A stretch of 64,000 nt of DNA from Pseudohoeflea sp964511625 (GTDB taxonomy: Bacteria; Pseudomonadota; Alphaproteobacteria; Rhizobiales; Rhizobiaceae). The stretch is from the NCBI GenBank assembly GCA_964511625.1, contig CAZEJG010000014.1, forward strand, positions 17,007 through 81,006, given 5' to 3'. Shown piece after piece: positions 43,779 to 53,911 of this stretch; positions within the stretch are counted from its first letter, which is position 1, and each line of letters starts with the position of its first letter. The notes under the pieces were generated by a model, which was given only the letters and a program-made list of their open reading frames with translations, made no database searches and was not told where the DNA came from. The translations under genes were made by a program, and so were the position numbers.

Positions 43779-45446
43779 TCAGAGCCGGTTGACGAAGACG
43801 GTGACGACCGGCTTCTTGCCCCATACCTCGTTTGCCGCCGAACGGACAGAGCGACGAATTGCCTCGCGCAGGCCACCGAGGTCCTTGCGGCGGCCGCGCG
43901 GGATGCTTTCCACAGCACCTAGAACCGCGTCGTAGAGCACGTCCTCCATCGCATCGACCTCGCCATCGTTCTCGGGCAGGCCGATCGGGACGACCTCCGG
44001 ATCGCGGTCGATGTCGTTGCGGCTGTTGAGAACGACGTTGACTGCGACATGGCCGACGAAGGAGAGCTTGCGGCGTTCGCCGATGCCCATCTCGTCGAAC
44101 GAGCCCATCAGTTCGCCGTCCTTGTAGGTCCGTCCGTGTGGGGCCTCGCCGATGATTTCGGCCGGCCCGGGCGCGAGCCTCAGGATCGAGCCGTTCCGGA
44201 CGCGCGGAATCTGGCCGATGCCGGCCGAGGCGCCGAGTTCGGCCTGCGCTGTCAGGTGGGCTGCCTCGCCATGCACCGGAACCAGGATCTGCGGGCGCAC
44301 CCACTCATACATCTTGAGCAGTTCGTTTCGGCGCGGGTGACCCGAGACGTGGACCAGGGCGTCGCCATCGGAGATGATCCTGATACCGCGGTCGATCAGC
44401 GCGTTCTTGATCTCGAGGATGCCCTTCTCGTTGCCGGGAATGGTTCGCGAGGAGAAGACGACGGTGTCGCCGTCGGTCAGCGCCACATGGCGCATCTCGT
44501 CACGCGAAATCTTGGCGAGTGCGGCGCGGGCTTCGCCCTGGCTGCCGGTCAGGATGATGACGATCTTGTCGCGCGGGATATAGCCGTATTCGTCTTCCTC
44601 GATGAATCCGGGCATTCCCTCCATCATGCCGAGATCGTCGGCGACGTTGACGACGCGCTTGAGCGACGAGCCGAGCAAGAGCACCTCACGGCCGGCGTCA
44701 CGCGCGGCTTCCATGATCGAGCGGATGCGACCGACATTGGAGGAGAAGGTGGTGATCGCCACTCTGCCCTCGGCCGCCTCGATGACTTCGCGCAGGCCCT
44801 GCGAGACTTCCTTCTCGGACGGCGAGATGCCGTCGCGCATCGCATTGGTGGAATCGCACATCAGCGCCAGCACGCCCTCGTCACCGATGGCGCGGAAACG
44901 CGCCTCGTCGGTGACCGGGCCGAGCGACGGCGTGATGTCGATCTTCCAGTCGCCCGTATGGACGAGATTGCCCAGCGGCGTGCGGATGAGCAGCGAGAAC
45001 GGTTCCGGGATCGAGTGGTTGACCTCGACAGGTTCGATCTCGAAGGGGCCGACGCGGAACACTTCACCGGCCTTGAAGGGGGTCACCGGGACCTCGGCAC
45101 GGGTGCGTTCATATTCGCGCTTGGCCTCCAGCATGCCGGCGGTGAAGGCGGAGGCATAGACAGGCACCTTGAGGAGCGGCCAGAGCTGGGCCAGCGCACC
45201 GTAATGGTCCTCGTGCGAGTGGGTGATGACGATCGCCTTCAGCGCCTTGCCGAGGCTCTGCACATAGGCGATGTCAGGCAGCACCAGATCGGCGCCCGGC
45301 AGGTCCGGTCCCGGGAAGGTCACGCCGCAATCGACCATGATGTATTCGCGCTTGGCAGGCGGGCCGTAGCCGTAGAGCGCGAGGTTCATGCCGATTTCCC
45401 CGACGCCGCCGAGCGGGATGAATACGAGGTCGTTGTCTGCGGTCAT
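43779..45446 (-). CDS. rnj: Ribonuclease J
   Basis: A 555-aa metallo-beta-lactamase/beta-CASP ribonuclease with endo and 5'-3' exonuclease activity, which in alphaproteobacteria matures rRNA and sRNA. The zinc-binding motif is ITHSHEDHYGAL; further ligands are in NLVHTGDWKIDITP and the beta-CASP motifs TGSQGEARAAL, VHVSGHPRR, and LVPVHGEAAHL; the C-terminal domain follows. It starts three bases after birA ends and precedes mce. Full length for the family. Confidence 0.96.
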   Translation of the reverse strand: MTADNDLVFIPLGGVGEIGMNLALYGYGPPAKREYIMVDCGVTFPGPDLPGADLVLPDIAYVQSLGKALKAIVITHSHEDHYGALAQLWPLLKVPVYASAFTAGMLEAKREYERTRAEVPVTPFKAGEVFRVGPFEIEPVEVNHSIPEPFSLLIRTPLGNLVHTGDWKIDITPSLGPVTDEARFRAIGDEGVLALMCDSTNAMRDGISPSEKEVSQGLREVIEAAEGRVAITTFSSNVGRIRSIMEAARDAGREVLLLGSSLKRVVNVADDLGMMEGMPGFIEEDEYGYIPRDKIVIILTGSQGEARAALAKISRDEMRHVALTDGDTVVFSSRTIPGNEKGILEIKNALIDRGIRIISDGDALVHVSGHPRRNELLKMYEWVRPQILVPVHGEAAHLTAQAELGASAGIGQIPRVRNGSILRLAPGPAEIIGEAPHGRTYKDGELMGSFDEMGIGERRKLSFVGHVAVNVVLNSRNDIDRDPEVVPIGLPENDGEVDAMEDVLYDAVLGAVESIPRGRRKDLGGLREAIRRSVRSAANEVWGKKPVVTVFVNRL

Positions 45447-45448
45447 TT

Positions 45449-46231
45449 TTATTCCTGTTCTGCGGACGGAGCGACGGGGAAGAACACGTCTCCGGCTGAT
45501 ATGGTCTGGTGGCCTCCATCCGGCAAGGCGAGCAGGAGGCGTCCGTCACCGTCAATTCCGGCGAATTGACCATGAATTTCACTGTCGGGCAAACGCACGA
45601 CGATCGGGCCGCCGATCCCGGTGCAACGTTCGATCCACTGGTCGCGGATCTCGGAAACGCCCCTGCCCCGGTCCCAGTCCCTAAGCACGCGCTCCATGGT
45701 GGTGAAAAGGCGGGCGAAGAGTTCCTGCGGCGAGACACCTACGCCGCGTTCCGCCAGACAGGTCGAGGGATAGCCCTCGACATTCGGGTGGTGGGCGATG
45801 TTGATGCCGCAGCCGATGACGACGGCCTGTCGACGATCGGACAGGAATTCGCTCTCGATCAGAATTCCGGAGGTCTTGGCGCCGTCGATCAGAACGTCGT
45901 TCGGCCATTTGATCGCCAGCCGGCCGCCGTCGAGCGGCAGCACCGCAGCGATTGCGTCATGCACGGCAACCGCAACGGCCAGCGGAAGCGAACCCAGCAG
46001 CGCCGGCTCGGCGGGATCGATCAGAAGCAGCGAGGAATAGAGGTTGCCGGGCTCCGAGGTCCAGGTCCTGCCCCGGCGGCCCCTCCCGGTCAGCTGCCGG
46101 TCGGCGGTCAGCCACAGTCCCGACGCTTCCCCAGTGCGCGCCCGCTCCAGGAGTTCGGCATTGGTCGAGCCGACATCTCCCAGGGGGAGATGCCGGAAAT
46201 CGATGCCTTTATGTGCGGAGCGTCCGCTCAC
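45449..46231 (-). CDS. birA: Biotin--[acetyl-CoA-carboxylase] ligase
   Basis: A 260-aa biotin protein ligase that activates biotin as biotinyl-AMP and attaches it to BCCP. It shows STNAELLERAR, the biotinyl-AMP loop GRGRRGRTW, IKWPNDVLIDGAKTSGIL and GCGINIAHHP, with a small C-terminal SH3-like domain. There is no N-terminal helix-turn-helix, so it is not the repressor-type BirA. It begins five bases after nuoN and is thus tied to the complex I operon, a common rhizobial arrangement. Confidence 0.95.
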   Translation of the reverse strand: MSGRSAHKGIDFRHLPLGDVGSTNAELLERARTGEASGLWLTADRQLTGRGRRGRTWTSEPGNLYSSLLLIDPAEPALLGSLPLAVAVAVHDAIAAVLPLDGGRLAIKWPNDVLIDGAKTSGILIESEFLSDRRQAVVIGCGINIAHHPNVEGYPSTCLAERGVGVSPQELFARLFTTMERVLRDWDRGRGVSEIRDQWIERCTGIGGPIVVRLPDSEIHGQFAGIDGDGRLLLALPDGGHQTISAGDVFFPVAPSAEQE

Positions 46232-46236
46232 CAGTG

Positions 46237-47679
46237 TCAGAAGAAAGTCCCTGCGGCCACGTCGGCAGCGGTGCCGAGCGGGCTTGCGACCAGCACGTAG
46301 GCGAGGATGAACAGGCCTGAGAGGCCGTAGACCAGCTTCAGTTCGCCGGCGACCGGCGCGAACTGCGGCGCGGGCTCATCGAACCACATGATCTTGATGA
46401 TGCGCAGGTAGTAGTAGGCGCCCACCACCGAGGCCAGGACACCGATCACGGCAAGCCAGTAGAGTTCGGCCTGGATGGCAGCGGCGAAGACCACGTACTT
46501 CCCGAAGAAGCCCGCGAGCGGCGGGATGCCGGCCAGCGAGAACATCAGGATGGTCAGCATCGTCGCCATGAACGGGTTGGTGCTCGAAAGACCGGCCAGT
46601 TCGTCGATGTTCTCGACATTGCCCTCTTCCTTGCGACGCATGGCGAGGATGCAGGCGAAGGTGCCGAGCGTCATGACCATGTAGATCAGCATGTAGATGA
46701 TGACGCCGCGCACGCCGGCCTGGGTGCCGGCTGCGAGGCCGACGAGCGCATAGCCCATGTGGCCGATCGATGAATAGGCCATCAGACGCTTGATGTTGCG
46801 CTGGCCGATCGCCGCGAAAGCGCCGAGCGCCATCGAGGCAACCGACAGGAACACCACGATCTGCTGCCAGTCGATCTTGATCGGATCGAAGGCGGAGCTG
46901 ACGAGCCGGATGAAGATCGCCATGGCGGCAATCTTCGGCGCGGCCGAGAAGAAGGCCGTCACCGGCGTCGGTGCGCCCTCGTAGACGTCGGGCGTCCACA
47001 TGTGGAACGGCACGGCGGAGATCTTGAAGGCGATACCGGTCAGCAGGAAGACGAGGCCGAAGACGAGCCCGAGCGGACGTTCGCCACCGGCAACTGCATG
47101 GGCTATCTCGTCGAAACCGGTGAAGCCGGTATAGCCGTAAACCAGCGAGGCGCCGTAGAGCAGCATGCCCGAGGACAGCGCGCCGAGGACGAAGTATTTC
47201 AGGCCCGCCTCGGTGGAGCGCACGGAATCACGGTTGATGGCGGCGACCACGTAGAGCGCCAGCGACTGCAGTTCGAGACCCAGATAGAGAGCGATGAGAT
47301 CGTTGGCCGAGATCATCAGCATCATGCCGAGCGTGGCGATGACGAGCAGCACCGGATACTCGAACTTGTCGATGCGCTCGGCGCGGGCATGGCCGACGGA
47401 CATCACCATAGCGACGATCGAGCCGATCAGCGCCAGCACCTTCATGAACTTTGCGAAGGGGTCGGACAGGAAGGCGCCGTTATAGGCGGCACCCTCGCCG
47501 GTGAACAGCACCAGCCAGAGCCCGGCCATGATCAGGAGCGCCACGGCAAGGCCGCTGACGATCGTCACCGAGCGTTCGCCCGAGAACACGCCGATCATCA
47601 GAAGCACCATGGCACCGACCGCGAGAATGAGTTCCGGGATCGAGAGCTGCAGGCTGGTGGTGAGAAGTTCTGCCGTCAT
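46237..47679 (-). CDS. nuoN: NADH-quinone oxidoreductase subunit N
   Basis: A 480-aa antiporter-like membrane subunit of complex I that takes part in proton pumping. About 14 helices are visible, with the proton-pathway motif KISAVPFHMWTPDVYEGAPTPVTAFF and conserved lysines in RNIKRLMAYSSIGHMGYALVG. It ends VAAGTFF. It is the last nuo gene, 18 bp after nuoM and five bases before birA. Confidence 0.97.
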   Translation of the reverse strand: MTAELLTTSLQLSIPELILAVGAMVLLMIGVFSGERSVTIVSGLAVALLIMAGLWLVLFTGEGAAYNGAFLSDPFAKFMKVLALIGSIVAMVMSVGHARAERIDKFEYPVLLVIATLGMMLMISANDLIALYLGLELQSLALYVVAAINRDSVRSTEAGLKYFVLGALSSGMLLYGASLVYGYTGFTGFDEIAHAVAGGERPLGLVFGLVFLLTGIAFKISAVPFHMWTPDVYEGAPTPVTAFFSAAPKIAAMAIFIRLVSSAFDPIKIDWQQIVVFLSVASMALGAFAAIGQRNIKRLMAYSSIGHMGYALVGLAAGTQAGVRGVIIYMLIYMVMTLGTFACILAMRRKEEGNVENIDELAGLSSTNPFMATMLTILMFSLAGIPPLAGFFGKYVVFAAAIQAELYWLAVIGVLASVVGAYYYLRIIKIMWFDEPAPQFAPVAGELKLVYGLSGLFILAYVLVASPLGTAADVAAGTFF

Positions 47680-47697
47680 TTGCGTCGTTCCCGTCGC

Positions 47698-49209
47698 TTA
47701 CTGCGCGCCCTGCACCAGCTGACCTGCAGCTTGGAGCGAGGCGGAATAGTTGTTGACCAGCGCATCGACCGAAGCCGCGGTGGCGTCCAGCAGCGGTGCC
47801 GGATAGACACCGAAGAACAGCACGAGCGCGATCAGCGGATAGAGGATGACCTTCTCCCGGCGGGAGAGATCGAGCATGGCCTTGAGATTTTCCTTTTCCA
47901 GCGCACCGAAGATTACCCGGCGGTAGAGCCAGAGGGCATAGGCGGCCGACAGGATCACGCCTACGGCGGCAAACAGGGCCACCCAGCTGTTGGCCTGGAA
48001 AGCGCCCATCAGGGTGAGGAACTCGCCGACGAAACCCGAGGTGCCCGGCAGGCCGACATTGGCCATCGTGAAGATCATGAAGGCGACCGCGTATTTCGGC
48101 ATGTTGTTGACCAGACCGCCATAGGCCGCGATCTCGCGGGTATGGAGGCGGTCATAGACGACACCGACGCAGAGGAAGAGCGCGCCCGAAACGAGACCGT
48201 GCGAGATCATCTGGAAGATCGCGCCCTGCACGCCCTGTGCATTGGCCGCAAAGATCCCCATGGTCACGTAGCCCATGTGGGCGACCGAGGAGTAGGCGAT
48301 CAGCTTCTTGATGTCTTCCTGCATCAGCGCCACCAGCGAGGTGTAGATGATGGCGATTACCGAGAGCGTGAAGATGAAGGGGGCGAAGTCGGCCGAAGCG
48401 AGCGGGAACATCGGCAGCGAGAAGCGCAGGAAGCCGTAGCCGCCGAGCTTCAAGAGGATGCCCGCCAGGATGACCGAACCGGCCGTCGGGGCCTCGACGT
48501 GGGCGTCGGGCAACCAGGTGTGGACCGGCCACATCGGCATCTTCACTGCAAAGGACGCGAAGAAGGCGAGCCACAGCCAGGTCTGCATGGAGGCAGGGAA
48601 CTGGTGCTGCATCAGTTCGGCGATGTTGGTCGTGCCGGCATCCCAGTACATCGCCATGATGGCGAGCAGCATCAGCACGGAGCCAAGCAGCGTGTAGAGG
48701 AAGAACTTGAAGGATGCATAGACGCGCCGCTTGCCGCCCCACACGCCGATGATGATGAACATCGGGATCAGGCCGGCCTCGAAGAAGACGTAGAAGAGCA
48801 CGATGTCGAGCGCACAGAAGACGCCGATCATCATCGTCTCGAGGATGAGGAAAGCGACCATGTAGTCGCGCACCCGGTGCTCGACCGACTTCCAGCTCGC
48901 CAGGATGCAGAACGGCATCAGGAAGGTGGTGAGGATGACGAAGAGCACGGAAATGCCGTCGACGCCCATCGCGTAGGAGAAGCCCGAGCCCGCCATCTCG
49001 ACGTTCTCGACCATCTGGAAGGCCGGATCGGACGCATCGAAACCGGCCCAGATGAACAGCGACAGCACGAAGGTGAACACCGTGCCGAGCAGCGTCACGT
49101 TGCGGATGTTGCGGCGACCGGTTTCCGTGTCGTCACGGATCGGCAGCACGAAGAGGACCGTGACCAGCGGTATGAAGGTAACGACGGAAAGGATTGGCCA
49201 ATCGGTCAT
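47698..49209 (-). CDS. nuoM: NADH-quinone oxidoreductase subunit M
   Basis: A 503-aa antiporter-like membrane subunit of complex I. The channel signature is FAVKMPMWPVHTWLPDAHVEAPTAGSV, with the conserved KKLIAYSSVAHMGYVTMG. Glu in FYVFFEAGLIPM is the expected TM5 residue. The start coincides with the nuoL stop (one base overlap). Confidence 0.97.
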   Translation of the reverse strand: MTDWPILSVVTFIPLVTVLFVLPIRDDTETGRRNIRNVTLLGTVFTFVLSLFIWAGFDASDPAFQMVENVEMAGSGFSYAMGVDGISVLFVILTTFLMPFCILASWKSVEHRVRDYMVAFLILETMMIGVFCALDIVLFYVFFEAGLIPMFIIIGVWGGKRRVYASFKFFLYTLLGSVLMLLAIMAMYWDAGTTNIAELMQHQFPASMQTWLWLAFFASFAVKMPMWPVHTWLPDAHVEAPTAGSVILAGILLKLGGYGFLRFSLPMFPLASADFAPFIFTLSVIAIIYTSLVALMQEDIKKLIAYSSVAHMGYVTMGIFAANAQGVQGAIFQMISHGLVSGALFLCVGVVYDRLHTREIAAYGGLVNNMPKYAVAFMIFTMANVGLPGTSGFVGEFLTLMGAFQANSWVALFAAVGVILSAAYALWLYRRVIFGALEKENLKAMLDLSRREKVILYPLIALVLFFGVYPAPLLDATAASVDALVNNYSASLQAAGQLVQGAQ

Positions 49210-51194
49210 CAGAATGCACTCCCGAGCATCATCCAGGTGACAAGGGCTGCGACGCCGATCAGCATGACGAACGCATAGTGATAGAGATAGCCGGTCTGCA
49301 GTTTCACCACGCGGCCGGTGATGTCCTGCACGCGCGCGGCGATGCCGTCCGGACCGAAGCTGTCGATGGTGCCGACGTCACCCCGCTTCCACAGGAACCG
49401 GCCGAGCGCCTTGGACGAGCGGACGAAGAGGAAGTCGTAGGCTTCGTCGAAGTACCACTTGTTGAGCAGGAACCGGTAGAGCCCGTCGTGATCCTTCGCG
49501 AGGCTCTTCGGGGTCTCCGGAGAGCGGATGTAGAAGTACCACGCGGTCACCAGGCCAAGCAGCATCGCCACGAAGGGCGACAGCTTCACCCAGGCAGGAA
49601 CGTGGTGATAGTGCTCGAGGATCTCGTTTTCAGGCAGCGTGAAGAGCGCGCCCTTCCAGAATTCCGCATAACCCTCGCCGAAGAAGGCGCCGTGGAAGAT
49701 CAGACCGGCGAACAGCGCGCCAGCGGCCAGGATGTAGAGCGGCACCAGCATGACGGGCGGCGATTCATGGACGTGATGCATGACGTCGGCTGAAGCCCGC
49801 GGCTTGCCGTGGAAGGTCATGAAGATCAGACGCCAGGAATAGAAGCTCGTGAACAGCGCAGCCACCACCAGCATGACGAAGGCGAAGCCGGCGGCCGCGT
49901 TGTGGCCGACGAAGGCGGATTCGATGATCGCGTCCTTGGAGAAGAAGCCCGCGGTGCCGATGATGGTGAAGGGAATGCCCACACCGGTCAGCGCCAAGGT
50001 GCCGATGATCATCATCCAGTAGGTCATCGGGATGTGCTTGCGCAGTCCACCCATGCGACGCATGTCCTGCTCGTCGGAGACCGAGTGGATGACCGAACCG
50101 GCGCCAAGGAAGAGGAGCGCCTTGAAGAAGGCGTGCGTGAAGAGGTGGAAGACCGCCGCGCCATAGGCGCCGATGCCGAGTGCGACGAACATGTAGCCGA
50201 GCTGCGAGCACGTCGAATAGGCGATCACGCGCTTGATGTCGTTCTGCACCAGTCCGACGGTCGCGGCGAAGAAGGCGGTGATCGCACCGATGACGGTGAC
50301 GACGGTCAGTGCGTCATGCGACAGTTCGAAGACAGGCGACATGCGGGCGACGAGGAAGACGCCGGCGGTGACCATGGTAGCGGCATGGATGAGCGCCGAG
50401 ACGGGTGTCGGGCCTTCCATGGCGTCCGGGAGCCAGGTGTGCAGCGGCACCTGCGCCGACTTGCCCATGGCGCCCATGAACAGGAGCAGGCAGGTCCAGG
50501 TCAGCGCGTCGGCCTTGTCGAGCGACATGCCGAAGAGCGTGAAGATCGCCTGTCCGGCTTCAGCACCTTCCTGCGGGACGAAATCGGCTGCGCCGGCGAA
50601 GATCGTATCGAAGCTGATCGAGCCGAACAGCGCGAAGATGCAGAAGATGCCGAGGATGAAGCCGAAGTCGCCGACACGGTTGACGATGAACGCCTTCATC
50701 GCAGCGGCCGAAGCGGAGGGCTTCTTGTACCAGAAACCGATCAGCAGGTAGGAGGCCAGACCGACGCCTTCCCAGCCGAAGAACATCTGCAGCAGGTTAT
50801 CCGACGTCACCAGCATCAGCATGGCGAAGGTGAAGAGCGACAGATAGGCGAAGAAGCGCGGCCGGTGCGGATCGTGGTGCATGTAGCCGATCGAGTAGAT
50901 GTGCACCAGCGACGAGACGGTGTTGACGACCACCAGCATGACGGCGGTCAGCGTATCGATGCGGAAGGCCCACTGGACGTCGAGACCGCCCGACTTCACC
51001 CATTCGAGAACGGGGATCCGGAGCGTTTCACCCTCGCCGAGCGCGACGGTGAAGAAGGCGATCCAGGACAGGACGGCCGCAACGACGAGGAAGAGCGAGG
51101 TGACGTATTCCGACGCCTTGGCACCGATCGAACGGCCGAACAGGCCGGCAATCAGGGCGCCCAGAAGCGGGAGGAAGACGATTGCGTGATACAT
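49209..51194 (-). CDS. nuoL: NADH-quinone oxidoreductase subunit L
   Basis: A 661-aa antiporter-like membrane subunit of complex I at the distal end of the membrane arm. The proton channel motif is GKSAQVPLHTWLPDAMEGPTPVSALIHAATMVTAG, the TM12 motif is DIKRVIAYSTCSQLGYMFVALG, and the C-terminus has the extra lateral helix. It lies seven bases after nuoK and overlaps nuoM by one base. Confidence 0.97.
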   Translation of the reverse strand: MYHAIVFLPLLGALIAGLFGRSIGAKASEYVTSLFLVVAAVLSWIAFFTVALGEGETLRIPVLEWVKSGGLDVQWAFRIDTLTAVMLVVVNTVSSLVHIYSIGYMHHDPHRPRFFAYLSLFTFAMLMLVTSDNLLQMFFGWEGVGLASYLLIGFWYKKPSASAAAMKAFIVNRVGDFGFILGIFCIFALFGSISFDTIFAGAADFVPQEGAEAGQAIFTLFGMSLDKADALTWTCLLLFMGAMGKSAQVPLHTWLPDAMEGPTPVSALIHAATMVTAGVFLVARMSPVFELSHDALTVVTVIGAITAFFAATVGLVQNDIKRVIAYSTCSQLGYMFVALGIGAYGAAVFHLFTHAFFKALLFLGAGSVIHSVSDEQDMRRMGGLRKHIPMTYWMMIIGTLALTGVGIPFTIIGTAGFFSKDAIIESAFVGHNAAAGFAFVMLVVAALFTSFYSWRLIFMTFHGKPRASADVMHHVHESPPVMLVPLYILAAGALFAGLIFHGAFFGEGYAEFWKGALFTLPENEILEHYHHVPAWVKLSPFVAMLLGLVTAWYFYIRSPETPKSLAKDHDGLYRFLLNKWYFDEAYDFLFVRSSKALGRFLWKRGDVGTIDSFGPDGIAARVQDITGRVVKLQTGYLYHYAFVMLIGVAALVTWMMLGSAF

Positions 51195-51201
51195 GGTTGC
51201 C

Positions 51202-51510
51202 TCAGCCCTTCATCATGTTGACGTCTTCCACGGCGATCGAGCCGCGGTTTCGGTAGAAGACGACGAGGATCGCAAGTCCGATCGCGGCCTCGGCCGCGGC
51301 CACCGTCAGGATGAACAGCGCGAAGACCTGACCGACGAGGTCGTTCAGCTCCATCGAGAAGGCCACCATATTGATGTTGACGGCGAGCAGGATCAGCTCG
51401 ACAGACATCAGGATGATGATGACGTTCTTGCGGTTCAGGAAGATGCCGAACACGCCGAGCGTGAACAGGATCGCCGAAACGGTGAGATAGTGGGAGAGCC
51501 CGATTTCCAT
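51202..51510 (-). CDS. nuoK: NADH-quinone oxidoreductase subunit K
   Basis: A 102-aa three-helix subunit of complex I (MrpC-like). It has the two key Glu residues in SVELILLAVN and TVAAAEAAIGLAILV, which form part of the central proton axis. Length normal. It lies 19 bp after nuoJ. Confidence 0.96.
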   Translation of the reverse strand: MEIGLSHYLTVSAILFTLGVFGIFLNRKNVIIILMSVELILLAVNINMVAFSMELNDLVGQVFALFILTVAAAEAAIGLAILVVFYRNRGSIAVEDVNMMKG

Positions 51511-51529
51511 AGTTCCTGTCCCCTTCCCC

Positions 51530-52144
51530 TCAGATGCCCTGGCCGGGTTTGACCTTGACGACCTTGACGCCGGTCTTCGGCGTGCGGGCCACCTGCTTGG
51601 AAATGTCCTGACGCTTGATGTCGGTGCGGTGCTTGAGCGTGAGCACGATGGCGCCGATCATGGCGACCAGAAGCACCAGACCTGCGATCTGGAAGAAATA
51701 GATGTAGTCCGTGTAGAGAATGTCGCCGAGGGCTGCGGTGTTGGTTCGCTCGGCCAGCGGCGGTATGGGGCTTGCCCCCGCGCCCGCGGCTTCCGGCGAG
51801 ATCCAGTTGCCGGCCAGCACCACGATCAGTTCACCCACGAGGATGAGACCGACCAGCGCGCCCACCGGCGCGTAGTCGAGCACCCCTGCCCTCAATTCGG
51901 CGAAATCGACGTCGAGCATCATGACCACGAAGAGGAAGAGCACCGCGACCGCGCCGACATAGACGACGAGGAGGATCATCGCCAGGAACTCGGCGCCGGT
52001 CAGCAGGAACAGACCCGCGGCATTGAAGAAGGTCAGGATCAGGAAGAGCACGGAGTGCACGGGATTGCGCGCCGAGATCACCATGAAGGCCGACGCGACC
52101 GCCACGAAGGCGAAAATATAGAAGAACAGAGCCTGAAGACCCAT
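51530..52144 (-). CDS. nuoJ: NADH-quinone oxidoreductase subunit J
   Basis: A 204-aa membrane subunit of complex I with five helices. The TM3 motif YVGAVAVLFLFVVMML is clear (it contains the pi-bulge region involved in coupling). The C-terminus is a basic, cytoplasmic tail (KTGVKVVKVKPGQGI). A 161-bp gap precedes it after nuoI, longer than others in the operon; I see no gene or terminator in it. Confidence 0.96.
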   Translation of the reverse strand: MGLQALFFYIFAFVAVASAFMVISARNPVHSVLFLILTFFNAAGLFLLTGAEFLAMILLVVYVGAVAVLFLFVVMMLDVDFAELRAGVLDYAPVGALVGLILVGELIVVLAGNWISPEAAGAGASPIPPLAERTNTAALGDILYTDYIYFFQIAGLVLLVAMIGAIVLTLKHRTDIKRQDISKQVARTPKTGVKVVKVKPGQGI

Positions 52145-52305
52145 GACCGGTGCCTTTTCGTCTTTCCCCCGAAGAGCGGGCGGGAGCCCCTCTCCGTCGG
52201 CCGATGGCGGCGTGTTGCGCCGTCCCGGCCTTCCAATCCGGGCGGATGCGCGCGAGACGCATCCAGCCCATTTATCGTTCGGCCCGGGTCACCCCGGGCG
52301 GTTCG

Positions 52306-52794
52306 TCAGCGGTACGGCGCGTCGAGCGCAATGTTGCGCGCGATCTCGCGTTCCCAGCGGTCGCCGTTGGCCAGCAACCGGTCCTTGTCGTAATAGAGTT
52401 CTTCCCGGGTTTCGGTGGAGAACTCGAAATTCGGACCTTCGACGATCGCATCCACCGGGCAGGCTTCCTGGCAGAAGCCGCAATAGATGCATTTGACCAT
52501 ATCGATGTCGTAGCGCACCGTCCGGCGGGTGCCGTCGTTGCGGCGCGGGCCGGCCTCGATGGTGATGGCCTGGGCCGGGCAGATCGCCTCGCACAGCTTG
52601 CAGGCGATGCAGCGTTCCTCACCGTTGGGATAACGGCGCAGCGCGTGCTCGCCACGGAAGCGCGGGGAGACCGGGCCCTTTTCATAGGGGTAGTTCAGCG
52701 TCGACTTCGGCGCGAAGAAGTAGCGCATCGACATGAAGAAGGCGCCGACGAATTCCTTCAGGAACAGCGATTTGGCTGCTTGTGCCAGTGCCAT
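52306..52794 (-). CDS. nuoI: NADH-quinone oxidoreductase subunit I
   Basis: A 162-aa peripheral subunit with two [4Fe-4S] clusters (N6a and N6b), each bound by a ferredoxin motif: CIACKLCEAICP and CIYCGFCQEACP. The N-terminal amphipathic helix (FLKEFVGAFFMSMRYFF) anchors it to NuoH. Length normal. Confidence 0.97.
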   Translation of the reverse strand: MALAQAAKSLFLKEFVGAFFMSMRYFFAPKSTLNYPYEKGPVSPRFRGEHALRRYPNGEERCIACKLCEAICPAQAITIEAGPRRNDGTRRTVRYDIDMVKCIYCGFCQEACPVDAIVEGPNFEFSTETREELYYDKDRLLANGDRWEREIARNIALDAPYR

Positions 52795-52849
52795 GGTCAG
52801 GCTCCTTTCGGCCGCATTGCGGCCTTTCGGACATTCGAGGTCATCGGGC

Positions 52850-53896
52850 TCACGGAGCGGTCCCCGTGAGCTTGAGGAAGAAGGCGACGATCACCAGCAT
52901 GCCGAGCGACAGCGGCAGGAAGACCTTCCAACCCAGGCGCATCAGCTGGTCGTAGCGGTAGCGCGGCACGAAGGCCTTCACCATGGCGAACATGAAGAAG
53001 ACGAGCGAGGCCTTGAGCACGAACCAGATGATGCCCGGCACCCAATTGAGGATGGCGATATCGACCGGCGGCAGCCAGCCACCGAGGAACAGGATCGTCG
53101 TCAGCGCGCACATCAGGCAGATGGCGGCATATTCGCCGAGCATGAACATCATGTAGGGCGTCGAGCCGTACTCGACCATGAAGCCGGCAACCAGTTCGGA
53201 TTCGGCTTCGGGAAGGTCGAAGGGCGGGCGGTTGGTCTCGGCGAGCGCCGAGATGAAGAAGATGATGAACAGCGGGAACAGCGACAGCCAGTGCCAGTCG
53301 AGGAAGCTCGCCGGCAGGCCGAGGCGCGTGCCGAGGCCGTCGGACTGGGACATCACGATGTCGGTCAGGTTGAGCGAACCGACGCCCAGCAGCACCGCCA
53401 CGATGACGAAGCCGATGGACACTTCGTAGGAGACCATCTGCGCCGCCGAGCGTAGCGCGCCGAGGAACGGGTACTTCGAGTTCGAGGCCCAGCCGCCCAT
53501 GATGATCCCGTACACTTCCAGCGACGAGATGGCGAAGATGTAGAGGATGCCGACATTGATGTCGGCGATCACCCAGCCGGCGTTGAGCGGTACCACCGCC
53601 CAGGTGGCGAGCGCCAGCGTCACGGCAACGAGCGGGGCGAGCAGGAAGACGGCCTTGTCGGCGCCGGCCGGAATCACCGGTTCCTTGAAGACGAACTTCA
53701 ACAGGTCGGCAAAGGACTGGAAAAGCCCCCAGGGACCCACGACGTTCGGGCCGCGCCGCATCTGCACGGCCGCCCAGATCTTGCGGTCGGCGTAAAGGAT
53801 GTACGCGATGAAGACCAGCAGGAGCGCCAGAAGCAGGAGCGACTGCCCCACCATGATCAGCCCCGGCCAGACGTAGTCTGTCAAAATGCCTTCCAT
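52850..53896 (-). CDS. nuoH: NADH-quinone oxidoreductase subunit H
   Basis: A 348-aa membrane subunit that forms the quinone chamber at the junction of the two arms of complex I. Eight helices; conserved QMRRGPNVVGPWGLFQ near the N-terminus and the glutamate-rich loop ALAETNRPPFDLPEAESELVAGF in the middle (E-channel). It lies 15 bp after nuoG and 55 bp before nuoI. Confidence 0.97.
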   Translation of the reverse strand: MEGILTDYVWPGLIMVGQSLLLLALLLVFIAYILYADRKIWAAVQMRRGPNVVGPWGLFQSFADLLKFVFKEPVIPAGADKAVFLLAPLVAVTLALATWAVVPLNAGWVIADINVGILYIFAISSLEVYGIIMGGWASNSKYPFLGALRSAAQMVSYEVSIGFVIVAVLLGVGSLNLTDIVMSQSDGLGTRLGLPASFLDWHWLSLFPLFIIFFISALAETNRPPFDLPEAESELVAGFMVEYGSTPYMMFMLGEYAAICLMCALTTILFLGGWLPPVDIAILNWVPGIIWFVLKASLVFFMFAMVKAFVPRYRYDQLMRLGWKVFLPLSLGMLVIVAFFLKLTGTAP

Positions 53897-53911
53897 GATC
53901 CCTTTCCTGCC

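Noticed and set aside
47002..49278. 758-codon open frame antisense to nuoN and nuoM
   Set aside because: Same reason; the minus-strand genes are full-length and well conserved.
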